A program made the position numbers and the translations under genes. From positions 1-22,883 of the forward strand of contig JAJSPD010000201.1 in the NCBI GenBank assembly GCA_021307315.1: a stretch of 22,883 nucleotides of DNA, read 5' to 3'. The notes beneath the pieces were generated by a model that did not search any database, was not told the origin of the DNA, and worked only from the letters and a program-made list of their open reading frames with translations. Every line of letters starts with the position of its first letter. Position 1 is the first letter of the stretch. Shown here piece after piece: positions 9,057-18,431 of the stretch. The DNA is from Bisporella sp. PMI_857. Its lineage: Eukaryota; Ascomycota; Leotiomycetes; Helotiales; Helotiaceae.

Positions 9057-11303
9057 ATGGTGGTGATGCTTCTAGCATATACTATGCTGCCTCCATGCAC
9101 ACTTCAGGACCGTCGGGGAAATCGGCCTTCTTCACCGACACCAACGTATCGTAAAGTCGGTTGCCAGGGGGCAAATCGCGCCCCTCCTATTTATACAGCT
9201 GATGGCCCTCAGCTTGAGATCAATCGATCCTCTTCTCTGGCTCCATCCTATCATACTGTTGATGTTCACCAGCTAAACCTCCCTTCTGCCACCAAGTTAG
9301 GAGATAGACATGATTTTAGAACCGAGGTTTTGTATGGAGGGACAACGTTACTGGCGCCAACCGAGGGCAGGCACAAGACGGCAGCGCGGCTGCTGCGAGA
9401 GAAAGCGTCTGGAAGGGTCATGCGATGGCTGCTGCTAAAAAATGGGTTTGACGTCAACGCGCAGAATTTCGATACAGTGGATGCGCTGCACTGGGCGGCA
9501 TCTAATGGATACACAGAAGCAGTGCGGCTACTACTACTGGGGTATGGGGCCGACATCAATGGGAAGAATAAGGCCGGATACACAGCGTTATACCAGGCAG
9601 CCACAGTGGGGCACAAGGCGGTAGTGCGGCTGCTGTTAGAACACGGAGCCGACGTCAAGGCGAACAATAGGGGGGGAACTGCGCTGAGCTGGTCAGTCTT
9701 TTATGGACAAACAGCGGTGGTGCGGCTGCTGGTGGAGAAGGAAGACAAGGCGCTAGTGTGTCTGCTACAAGAGAACGGGTTTGACATCACTGCGCAGAAT
9801 TTCAATAAAACTAAGGCGCTTCACTGGGCGGTCTCTAACGGACATACAGCGGTAGTGCGGCTGCTATTAGAACATGGGGCTGACGTCGACGCGAGGGATT
9901 ACGAAAGTCGTACGGCGCTGTACTATGCGGCAAAGATGGGATATGAGGCAATAGTTCAACTACTGCTGGAGCACAGAGCCGATGTCAACGCGAAGCAGGG
10001 ATATGATGACATGGCGCTACACTGTGCAGCGTCTAACGGACACGCAGCGGCGGTACGACTGCTACTGGAGCATGGAGCCGATGTTGACGCGAAGGATTTT
10101 GTCAGTCGTACGGCGCTATACTATGCGGTCAAGATGGAGCACGAGTCAGTGATGTGGTTGCTGCTGGAGCATGGGGCTGACACCAAGGTGAAGGAATGGC
10201 GAGTGTGTACAGCGCTGCTGTATGCAACCTCTAACACACAGACAGCAGTGGTGCGACTGCTGCTAAAGCACGGGGTTAACGTCAACGCAAAGACTGGGCA
10301 GGGATGGACGGCGCTGCACTATGCAGCCCAGATGGGACATGAGGCTATATTGCGGCTGCTGCTGGAGCACGGAGCCAACATCGAGGCAAAGAATATGGAT
10401 GGAGACACGGCGCTGCACAAGGCTGCCTCCGAAGGGCACGGGGTGATAGTTCGGCTGCTGCTAGAGCACGGAGCCGATGTTGACGCGAAGGATTTGGACA
10501 GATGCACGCTGCTATATTATGCGGCGCGCAACGGAGACACAGAGATGGTACGGCTGTTGCTGGAGCACGGAGCCGACGTTGACGCGAAAGATTTGGGCAG
10601 ATGCACGGCGCTACCTTATGTGGCGTGCATCGGAGACACAGAGATGGTACGGCTGCTGCTAGAGCACAGAGCCGATGTTAACGCGAAGACTCAAGAAGGC
10701 TACACGGCGTTACATGCGGCAGCCTGTAACGGATATACAGCGATGGCGCAACTTCTGCTAGAGTACAGAGCCGATATCAAGGCGATGGAATGGCGGGGAG
10801 GGATGGCGCTGCACTATGCGGCCGAGATGGGATATGAGGCAATAGTTCAGCTATTGCTAGAGCACGGAGCCGATATAAATGTGAAGACTGAAGAGGGATA
10901 CACGGCGCTACACGTGGCGGTCTATAGCATACATACAGCAGTAGTGCAATTACTGCTAGAGCACGGAGCCGACATCAAGGCGGAGACTAAGGAGGGATGG
11001 ACAGCGCTGCACTGGGCAGTTTTTAATGGTGACATAGCAATGGTAAATCTGCTATTAAGGCATGGTGCAAAATATGAGGATGGATATGCGGCGCTACATG
11101 TGACGCCTTGTAGCGGACAGAGACAGATGGTACGGTTGTTGCAAAAGCACGGGGTTAACGTCGACCCGAATGATTTAGGAGAATGCACGGGCCCGTGCCT
11201 TGCGAACGGACACATAACTGTTCCGCGACTGCTACAAGGGCACGTGGTTGAAGTCGAGGCAGAGAATGAGGAGGAGTCACGTGGTGGTGGTGGTTGGGAG
11301 TAG
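9057..11303 (+). CDS. Ankyrin-repeat solenoid protein
   Basis: One uninterrupted frame of 748 aa opens at an ATG at 9057. Residues 1 to about 115 are non-repetitive and low in recognisable structure. From about 117 a half repeat is followed by about 18 ankyrin repeats of 33 residues, with TALHYAA..G, VVRLLLEHGAD and DV.AK positions. The last two are worn, and the protein ends in an acidic/glycine tail (EEESRGGGGWE). Ankyrin arrays bind protein partners. In fungi long arrays often form the sensor half of NLR-like proteins, but no NACHT, NB-ARC, HET or kinase domain precedes this one. The true start could lie upstream through an intron, and the N-terminal 100 residues are the least certain part. 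Some repeats share long identical DNA runs, suggesting recent repeat duplication. Confidence 0.75.
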   Translation: MVVMLLAYTMLPPCTLQDRRGNRPSSPTPTYRKVGCQGANRAPPIYTADGPQLEINRSSSLAPSYHTVDVHQLNLPSATKLGDRHDFRTEVLYGGTTLLAPTEGRHKTAARLLREKASGRVMRWLLLKNGFDVNAQNFDTVDALHWAASNGYTEAVRLLLLGYGADINGKNKAGYTALYQAATVGHKAVVRLLLEHGADVKANNRGGTALSWSVFYGQTAVVRLLVEKEDKALVCLLQENGFDITAQNFNKTKALHWAVSNGHTAVVRLLLEHGADVDARDYESRTALYYAAKMGYEAIVQLLLEHRADVNAKQGYDDMALHCAASNGHAAAVRLLLEHGADVDAKDFVSRTALYYAVKMEHESVMWLLLEHGADTKVKEWRVCTALLYATSNTQTAVVRLLLKHGVNVNAKTGQGWTALHYAAQMGHEAILRLLLEHGANIEAKNMDGDTALHKAASEGHGVIVRLLLEHGADVDAKDLDRCTLLYYAARNGDTEMVRLLLEHGADVDAKDLGRCTALPYVACIGDTEMVRLLLEHRADVNAKTQEGYTALHAAACNGYTAMAQLLLEYRADIKAMEWRGGMALHYAAEMGYEAIVQLLLEHGADINVKTEEGYTALHVAVYSIHTAVVQLLLEHGADIKAETKEGWTALHWAVFNGDIAMVNLLLRHGAKYEDGYAALHVTPCSGQRQMVRLLQKHGVNVDPNDLGECTGPCLANGHITVPRLLQGHVVEVEAENEEESRGGGGWE

Positions 11304-11386
11304 GATATGACGTTGCGGCAGCGAATGAGAAGGGGTAGACCGTAAGTGGCGACGGAATCTATTCGGTTGGTTGTAAGTGAAGTCAC

Positions 11387-11823
11387 TCAACCCTCTGGCG
11401 TTTCTTTGTCTTTTGGCGTCTCTGAACGAGGCTTTAACTTAGTACTGTGGTGCACTTGCAACGTCCCCTTGCTCCTCTCTGGGAAGTATTTTGAAATCTC
11501 ATCCAATGATAAACCCACTTTCTTTAGTTGCACCCACCAGAAGTTTGTTGTCTTCGGGTAAGAACGGCGAATTTCTGACGCGTCTTCTTTGAGCTGTTCT
11601 TGCAGAGGTGACAGTTCCAAGTCTCTCCCAGCGATATCTTGTGCCTGTCCTGTTCCACAGGCTTTGGTAATAATTCTTGGGAAAATGTAAGACAATATAT
11701 GACTCTCGACTGGAATGTCTTCAGCGTCAGGAATTCATGGATAGGGATCTCTTTACTCTGTGGCGTAGCCATGGAGAGGCTTGTTGCCATATCTTTGGTT
11801 AAGAGTTCGACGGAGTAATCCAT
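11387..11823 (-). pseudogene. Myb/SANT-like protein, frameshifted
   Basis: On the minus strand an ATG at 11823 opens a frame (includes EIPIHEFLTLKTFQSRVIYC, then LTFSQELLPKP) that ends at 11524. The C-terminal part lies in another frame, ending at TGA at 11387. It carries LSLDEISKYFPERSKGTLQV and a STKLKPRSE end, matching the second and third helices of the Myb/SANT-like domain common in small fungal DNA-binding proteins. The expected first helix is disrupted: a one-base loss near the AAGACAAC run and a one-base gain in the GGTGGGTG run account for it. A further frame change is needed upstream unless an intron is present. I call it a decayed gene; its live relatives are presumed nuclear DNA-binding proteins. 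Confidence 0.55.
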
Positions 11824-11829
11824 TCTTCA

Positions 11830-12680
11830 CCATCGCCCTCATACCAGTTAAAGCGTGGCAGACGAACACGAGCTGGTTCGCCCTGCACTCCATACGGATA
11901 CCTTTGACGGGGGGGGAGGCGACAGTAGAAGGTGAAGGAGGAGGGCCATGACGAAGACGACAACAATGATGAGGACGACGGTCAGACGGCGAAGTAGTGA
12001 ATACTCTGTTAGTGTCAAGTAATTGGATAACAACAGCTAGCACAAACATTCTCTCGCTGCCTCCTGGTTGTCGAGCAACCTGTGTAGCTGTTTGGAACGG
12101 AATTGTTGTGTTTGGCCACTCATCAGGGAGAATTTCTATTCTTGGATTTAAGGAAGAGTTAAAGCTTCTATAATAGCTTATTTTCTTTATATTTCAATTT
12201 TATAAAAGCCTAAAGGGTGCATATGCCTTTATAATAGTTTCTAATTACTGCTCGACTTCTAGGATCTTTAGAATAGTTATAATACAGTCAATGCACCTTG
12301 TAAGTATTTAAGGCGAAGTTGTCTTGGCCACACGTGACAAGATGGAGATTTCGTGTGCGTGCAGGGGGCACAGAGCTAGCGTCTTGGCAACGTGGCAAAG
12401 TTTAAATTCTCAAAGTGTTCAAAGCAGATGTCACGGTCCTCAATATCGCACCAGACGCCCATTGGTTCGCTTACCAGCTCGCCTATTGTGGTCACGTGGT
12501 CATGGTCTTTATGTTAGGGATGCCACAGCAACAGCTACACCTTTCCTCCTTAGTTTAGTATTCTCGTAATTGAAGCACCTATTCAGCGCCCTTACAGGCC
12601 ATAGGATCGTGATCGTGACAGCAGAAGCCGATTTTGCTAGCGTCCGTACTTGTTATGATATGAAGTTTATTCGCCCCGTT
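11830..12680. other. Intergenic, no gene recognised
   Basis: No coding frame with a recognisable product. A short motif close to CTTTATAATAGTTT occurs three times at about 12166, 12228 and 12267 in an AT-rich patch, with no known role. The short frame at 12324-12569 is not convincing. Confidence 0.4.
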
Positions 12681-13069
12681 CTATGCAGTGTAATAACAAA
12701 CTAATCAACGAATCAATTACTAATCAAACTAATCAACTCTGATTTGATTTGATTTTGATTAGCGTTAGCTTTGATTTGATTTGATTAGGAAAATCAAATA
12801 ATCAAAATAATCAAATCACTAATCAACTCTCTTTAATATAATAATAAATTGAAATTTTACTTGAAATTATTACTAAGTAAAAATATGAAAATTCTAAATA
12901 TTTCGGGCAGAATATTCACCGCCTTCTTAATTAAGTTGACCGCCTTCCAAATTCATCACTAATCAAACTAATCAAACTAATTATGATTAGTATAATTCAG
13001 GCTTGATTTGATTATGATTAGCCACTTCACTAATCAACTAATCAAATCATTTCTCACACTGGTTTTATG
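12678..13069. mobile_element. hAT-type MITE with target duplication
   Basis: The element spans 12686-13061 (376 bp). It starts CAGTGTAATAA and ends with the reverse complement of CAGTGTGAGAA, a hAT-style CAGTG terminus with 9 of 11 positions matching. The 8-bp flanks are GTTCTATG (12678-12685) and GTTTTATG (13062-13069), 7 of 8 identical; hAT elements make 8-bp duplications. Both end regions are packed with TAATCAA and its complement TTGATTA in both orientations, the layout of subterminal transposase-binding sites. The centre (about 12840-12950) is AT-rich and non-coding, so movement would need a transposase from elsewhere. The single TSD mismatch is a C/T transition. Confidence 0.85.
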
Positions 13070-13260
13070 TAAATATTAAATATTTCAAATAAAAAATTTA
13101 TATATTTATAAAAGTTATTGTTATTTTACTTTTTATATTATATTATATTAATATATACATAATTAATTAAAGTTTTAACTTTTATTTTATTAATATTTTT
13201 GTTAAAATTATTTAACTTTTTGTTTTAAGTACTTTTACTAATAAATTGTTAGTAAAAATA
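13070..13260. other. Extremely AT-rich spacer
   Basis: This stretch is almost entirely A and T, with no gene. It separates the hAT MITE from the promoter side of the DUF3435 gene. Confidence 0.6.
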
Positions 13261-13439
13261 CTATATTAAACGAGCAAACGGCAAACTGGCTGCTGTTTTC
13301 GGGGAGGGTGAGACGCTGTTTTCGAGGGTCAACTTGCCAAACACCTTTGCTGCTTTAAGCTCTCGCGTACCGCGTGGCCAAGGCGGCATGACCCTGGTAG
13401 TCCTAAACTGCGGGAACACTAAAAAAAAAGCGTGTGGGT

Positions 13440-13778
13440 CCCTAACAACCTTCGTCTTCTCTCTCTCGTGCCGACTTTTTTTTTGAAAGTAAAAAACCGG
13501 CAGCCAAAAATGGATGCCCTCCATTCTCTGGTGGTCCACGACGACCAGTTCTCCTACTTATTCATCCATCGCCTTCCCTCTCTCTTCTCTGCTTCCTCCC
13601 TTTTCTCTCTTTCCTTCCAAACCGCTCATTCTCCGTCCTCCCCACGCTCGCTCTCTTCAATTCTCTTCTTTCCTTGGCTACTGTTCCACGGCCAGCAGGC
13701 TTCTCCAATACCCCTTTCCCTCTTGGTCAGCTTTGCTTGTCATCGTAACCCTCTCCCTTCTTGATTGATCACATCGAG
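13440..13778 (+). promoter_or_regulatory. CT-rich promoter/5' leader of the DUF3435 gene
   Basis: Pyrimidine tracts dominate the plus strand from about 13450 to 13760, ending 18-20 nt before the ATG at 13779. CT-rich tracts just upstream of the start are typical of TATA-less fungal promoters and leaders. No clear TATA box is seen. Confidence 0.45.
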
Positions 13779-16257
13779 ATGCGGCATCGCCAAACAGCCC
13801 CAAGCTCTTCTTCCGATAGCAGTGACGACTCAGACTCCGACATCGAGAGCTGCTTCAACGTAAAGGATGAGCAAGGGGAGACCGACGTTGGGAGCGAGCC
13901 GACAGACGTTGATACTGATGATGAAGAATATAATGAGGCAGATCTAGCATGGATCGCTGAAGAGGAGAATGCCCACCCGCCAGAGTATTACCTCGATCAA
14001 GAGAATAACTCTGATGACGAATCTGATGATGAAGATGAGGACTATAGCGATGGTAGTATTCTCCTTCTTGATATGATTCAGGCACTATTTAATAGGTATG
14101 TATCTTATTCTCTTCTATCTACTATCTTCTATTGTCGAATCGTTAATCTGACTCTCTAAAGATACTGTAAATATGTAGGAAAGAAACCGGCCGAGGTGAT
14201 GCAAGCTATCACTCGCCGCACTCTCAAGGCTTTCTTCGATTGGATGTTGAATCAACGTCGAGGGAAGGGTGGGAGAAGGCTTGCAGGTATCAAGTCGGCT
14301 AACACCCTGGGTACATACTGGAAGGTCTTCCGTCTCGTGTACGAACGGGCGATTGGGGAGAAGATCGACGGGAAGTTGAATCGTAACATGCACCGGGTGA
14401 GTACGCTTCCTGTCGACCAGCTCAATGCTGTTATCGTAGATGAGAAGCTATTGAACATTCGCACATTTTTAGGTCCTTAGGAAGCTGGCAAAGAAGCACC
14501 GCTTAACGACGGCGAAGCGCGAGAAGACAGCCATGTATGTTGAGGATCTTGCAGAATACCTCCAAGCCAACTTGACTACGACGAAAAAGCGGTTCACGCA
14601 CGGCCGGCAACGCATCCAGCTTGCTCTATTCTGCCAACTCGCTGGGTTCTCTGGAAACCGCCCTCAAGCGCTCCTCAAACTCCGTTACCGTGACATCATT
14701 GTGACACTGCTCCGGGATCCGAATGGCGGCCCTCATCGGACCTTAATAGAATTCACATGCGAGTTTACAAAGACATTTCTTGGGGTAAAGGATCCGTAGG
14801 TTTTATGCCCCTCTTCTTCCTGTACCCCCTTTGGTTTGTTTCTTACTCAAAACACCACTTACCCATACTTTAGAATCAAATTTGTCCTTCCTGAAATTAT
14901 CTTTGATCCCTCTCTTGTCCTTAGCCCACACGTCTCCCTCATAGGTCTTATCTTTGCCGACGGAGCATTTGCGGCCCCGAACCTCAAGTGTGCTGCGCAA
15001 TTGAGCACACTAGATATCCGACCTGGCCTTCAGCAGCTGGAATTGCGCTTCAAACCGAGTATTCTCGATGTCCCCATCTTTAGGAAGTCAATCAAGACAG
15101 GGTACGGTTACGAGATCTCACCTGATCAGTGTCTAACATATCCAACTCTATTGTCGCTGATGAAGATTATCGGCCTCATACTTGGGCTTCTGCAGCCTAC
15201 ACGCCCATACTGTCTCCGCTATAATGCCGGTAATGAATTCAATCAGAGTAGTAAGTAATATGTATTGCTATATCTATATCTGTAGTCGAGTGCTAATAAT
15301 ATACGAATAGAGGACGTAAGCGATGCTCTCCAGAACATGATGCTGCAACACGCAAGAATCGAGACTTTCATTAAGCATTACCTACCAAGGCGGTCTGGTG
15401 ATGTTCGGGCTATTGTCTCTGGTTACGAACCCCAGAAGGATCTATTGCGCGCCGCCGGACGGATGACACGATGGATCGACCCCAATCGCCCGCAATTCCT
15501 CTCGCCTGAGCAGGTTCAGTCTGTAGATAAAAACCCTCGACTCTGCCAGCTCCTTGCACAGCGCGCCAAGTGGAACCAACACTACAAATGCACGGCGACA
15601 AAACAAGAGGGCTATAGAAGGCTTAATGGCGGGATTGCTAATCTAAGACAACGATTAAGGGCTGAGCTCCTTAAGGAGGTCCGAGACAAGTGGGATGCAG
15701 AGCAGTCTGTGAACGATATCGAACTGCAGCTCTCCGGGCTCAAGTTTGGTGACGCCCCAGAGGCTAAGGTGCAACTTCCTGAGATGCCGCCGATGCAAAA
15801 GCGTTTGGTTGAGACAATTTTGACTCTGCCGGGTACGACCGTGGAGGAAGAGCTCTGCCGGCGCAACGCGGCGATTGATGCTGTCGCAGCTTACTGCCAC
15901 TTTCAAGAAGGCGGAGCTGTTTCTATGCCACGTGAGTGGCCACCGGCTAAAGGAGCCTGTTCGCGACTCGTGGCCGCTAATGCCGAGAAGCAGGCGGTAG
16001 GTGCTGCTATGCTGCGAGTGTTTCAGGATGAGAGACCTACAATCTGTTTTGTATGCTTAGCGGAGGAAAGTTTGCCGTTCGAAAAGCGCGTCTATTCATT
16101 TGCGAGTCCAGGAGACCTAACCAAGCACTTTAAACGGAAACATTTGTCTAATATCAAAGAAGGAGATCGGATTAAGTGCAAGGTCTGTCGAATGTCTCTG
16201 CAGCGCAAGATGGATCTTCAGAGTCACGCTCTGCGCATTCACGGAACGGTTTCCTAA
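13779..16257 (+). CDS. DUF3435 tyrosine recombinase with C-terminal C2H2 fingers (Starship-captain superfamily)
   Basis: I reconstruct five exons: 13779-14095, 14162-14396, 14473-14795, 14874-15250 and 15311-16257. They give 732 aa; introns are 60-78 bp and all junctions keep frame. The N-terminus is acidic (Ser/Asp/Glu, residues 5-95). The DUF3435 core follows: WMLNQRRG, LGTYWKVFRLVYERA, AGFSGNRPQALLKLRYRDI, EIIFDPSLVLSPHVSLIGL, RPYCLRYNAG and ALQNMMLQHARIETFIKHYL. Likely tyrosine-recombinase residues are Arg247, Arg407 and Tyr441; Tyr404 sits where the classical HxxR box has His. Two C2H2-like fingers close the protein (CFVC at 663, CKVC at 707, each with H-x4-H). No stop or frameshift is present, unlike nearby genes. 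DUF3435 proteins include the recombinases that move Starships, but many family members are not proven captains. Function as an active recombinase is inference. Confidence 0.85.
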
Positions 16258-16755
16258 TACTTTGATATTCCCCCTCTTTTCTCCCTCCCCTTTTCGGTTA
16301 TAAAGTGCCGGGTATAAATTGGCACCGGTAGCATCCTTAGCAGTCCGAAACGTTATCGAACACTAGACTACGGCTTCGAGCCGATGGAGTTTGTGGTGTT
16401 AGGGCTTAAGTTACATTTGTATTAATAAGTTACTATTCTCTTTTGTAACTTTTAGGTTTTATTTACTACTCTATTTTTGAGCTGCGAAAATTTGGTGGCT
16501 CGTCCTATCTTTCCTACACACATCCGCCACATTCTTGGAGCCCCGGATTCTGGGGATGCATTTGTGCAGCAGAGTATCATGACTGCCGAAGCATCTGTCA
16601 CACTCTTTGTGGGACACTCTGGGCTGGAGCAATTGTGCCAACCTGAATTAAGTCCCAGCACTTCGAGATTTCTGCTTCTTTTTCTTAATAATATTTTCAG
16701 GCTGTATTTTGCGATATCGATAAAATTGTTATGGTCTTTCTTAAGATACAATCAG
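16258..16755. other. Intergenic 3' of the recombinase
   Basis: A short hairpin (CGGCT/AGCCG around TCG) lies at about 16371-16383. Open frames on both strands at 16452-16794 overlap each other and show no domain I recognise. Confidence 0.35.
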
Positions 16756-16859
16756 AGGCGAAATCGGCTTCAGTCTGAAAATCAATGTTTTTAAACTGAA
16801 CTCTCGCTTTGTAGACACACTAGCCTTATTAGAACTAGCGGAATTTTAAACTCTACACT
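16756..16859 (+). repeat. Left terminal inverted repeat of a 1.68-kb unit
   Basis: This 104-bp arm is the reverse complement of 18328-18431. The outer 70 bp are identical; the inner 34 differ at five positions. It begins AGGCGAAATCGGCTTCAG. Weak similarity may continue outward, so the outer limit is uncertain. Confidence 0.85.
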
Positions 16860-17071
16860 TCCCCTACTCCAGGGTGTTGCACGAGAAATGTAATGTCTAC
16901 CTAACTTAGGATATAACCTCTTCAAATATCGGGACTGTTGCGTCACGTGCGAGAAATGAAACTTTACCTTAGGCTCTAGATCAGCCTTGTAGAACACTCT
17001 AGCCACTCTGATCGCCTGAAAATATCAGCCTCGTGAAATTCATGTAAAGAAAAAAAATTATCATTACCAGT

Positions 17072-17760
17072 TTGAATCCTCTGATCATAGCTACCTACCA
17101 GTATCAGTCAATTCAGAGCTTCCGTTCAATTCGAATCCTTAAGCTTGAGCCTTCAGATGGGACTTCTGCTTTGCGTTGCAACTTGATCGAGGCTTCACTA
17201 GACGATGCTCCCAAGTACAGCGCGTTATCTTACACTTGGGGATCTCAAGACCTTTCTAGGCGCATCTACTGTGACGGAAAGATCCTGTCCATTACCGAAA
17301 ATTGCAGAGAAATCCTCCGTCATCTTCGTTCCAAAACTCAAAGCTCGAGAAAGGGCTTGATGTGGAGGCGGCTGATAGCTTCGGAAGGACGGCACTCCAC
17401 CACGCCTCGGATAACGGGCACCTCGAGGTCGTTACGCTGCTGCTCGAGAAAGGGGCTGATTTGGAGGCGGCTGATATTTACGGAAAGACGGCACTCCACC
17501 ACGCTTCGAGAAACGGGCACCTCGAAGTGGTTACGCTGCTGCTCGAGAAAGGGGCTGATGTAAAGGCGAGGGATAAAATATACGGTCAGACGCCGCTATT
17601 ATAGGCTGCTGCGAGCGGGCGAGGCCGTCGTTATACTACTACTTAGTAATAGTGCAGATATTGACTCCGAGAATAGTGGTAGCTAGACCGCATTACAATT
17701 AGCATCGCTTTATAAACATGAAAAAGTAAAACAGCTTTTAAGAATGTCTGAGGCACTTGA
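17072..17760 (+). pseudogene. Broken HET-domain/ankyrin chimera
   Basis: The frame from about 17072 encodes the first part of a HET (heterokaryon incompatibility) domain: SIRILKLEPS, DDAPKYSALSYTWGSQDL, then ITENCREILRHLR. No in-frame ATG is seen at its front. Near 17335-17345 homology jumps to ankyrin repeats in a different frame (LEKGLDVEAAD, GRTALHHASDNGHLEVVTLL), so the remaining two thirds of the HET domain is missing. Two repeats share most of a 99-bp unit. The ankyrin frame meets TAG at 17602, then needs a one-base shift near 17615-17620, and meets another TAG at 17684. Both stops sit where Trp (TGG) is expected. HET domains trigger non-self cell death in fungi; this copy cannot encode a working one. 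Confidence 0.75.
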
Positions 17761-17800
17761 ACTAGAAGATTTTTATAAGCTTCAAAAGCTGTTTTTTGTA

Positions 17801-18041
17801 ATACAGCCTTTTATTTGAATTATATTATTTTTTATAACTTTGATAAAAAGAAGCTTAAAAAAGGAGTTGTTTATATATTATACAGAAATTGCCAAATTAT
17901 TATTACAAAGCAATAGGCAAATTATTCAGCCTGGAACATTCTGCAGTCTCGCGTCTCTCCTAAACCTGTCACTCAGCGGGTCTACAAGTAGCTATTTTCT
18001 AGATAGTACGTACGCTGTACGAGGCTTCTGTAGCTATTAGC
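17801..18041. other. AT-rich interior of the inverted-repeat unit
   Basis: The first part is AT-rich, then normal sequence resumes at about 17930. No gene is recognised; a short palindromic GTACGTAC lies at about 18006. Confidence 0.35.
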
Positions 18042-18311
18042 TTATTCTCGAACCCCTTCTTTTAGTAAAGTTTTGATCAAAATATGCCATGCAGCATTCA
18101 CGTGCGGCGCCATAGTCGCACCTCTGGTCCCTGGCGCTGCTCTGTGGTTAGTAACAGTACCTTGAGAACAGACTGAGCAAGGTTGCACCGCCACAAGGTC
18201 CGAAAGTGGAGGCCGCTTAAAATAGTTAACTAAAAAATCGGCGACACTTAATTCGCCTTCTGCTGTATTCAGCGACGTCATTGAATCCTTAGGCAGAAAT
18301 CTGCATTTCAC
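18042..18311 (-). pseudogene. Unassigned coding-like relic next to the right inverted repeat
   Basis: An 89-codon open stretch on the minus strand has protein-like composition (DSMTSLNTAEGELSVADFL, PCSVCS) but starts at a non-ATG codon and lacks a recognised domain. It lies just inside the right inverted repeat and may be another captured fragment or the tail of the HET/ankyrin donor. Confidence 0.25.
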
Positions 18312-18327
18312 GTAGGGGAGGTAAGCG

Positions 18328-18431
18328 AGTGCAGAGTTCCAAATTACGCTAGTTCTAATACGGCTAGTGTGTCTACAAAGCGAGAGTTCAGTTTAAAAAC
18401 ATTGATTTTCAGACTGAAGCCGATTTCGCCT
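18328..18431 (-). repeat. Right terminal inverted repeat of the 1.68-kb unit
   Basis: Reverse complement of 16756-16859. Of the five differences, three have A or T in the left arm where this arm has G, and one of them fits a CpA-to-TpA change on the other strand. Confidence 0.85.

Larger units (their letters stand above)
16756..18431. mobile_element. Inverted-repeat-bounded unit carrying gene fragments
   Basis: Two long inverted repeats enclose about 1.47 kb that holds a HET-ankyrin chimera and an unassigned coding-like relic, but no transposase. Long TIRs around host gene pieces suggest a non-autonomous DNA transposon of the gene-capturing (Mutator-like or foldback) kind. The bases just outside the repeats (GATACAATCAG on the left, GTTACTATACT on the right) do not form a target duplication, so the family is not settled. 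A simple inverted duplication is the alternative. Confidence 0.5.

Noticed and set aside
11753..12049. Minus-strand frames with Pro/His runs
   Set aside because: Overlapping frames with low-complexity products and no homology I can recognise.
13514..13768. Ser/Pro/Leu-rich frames upstream of the DUF3435 gene
   Set aside because: They translate the CT-rich promoter/leader; no protein features.
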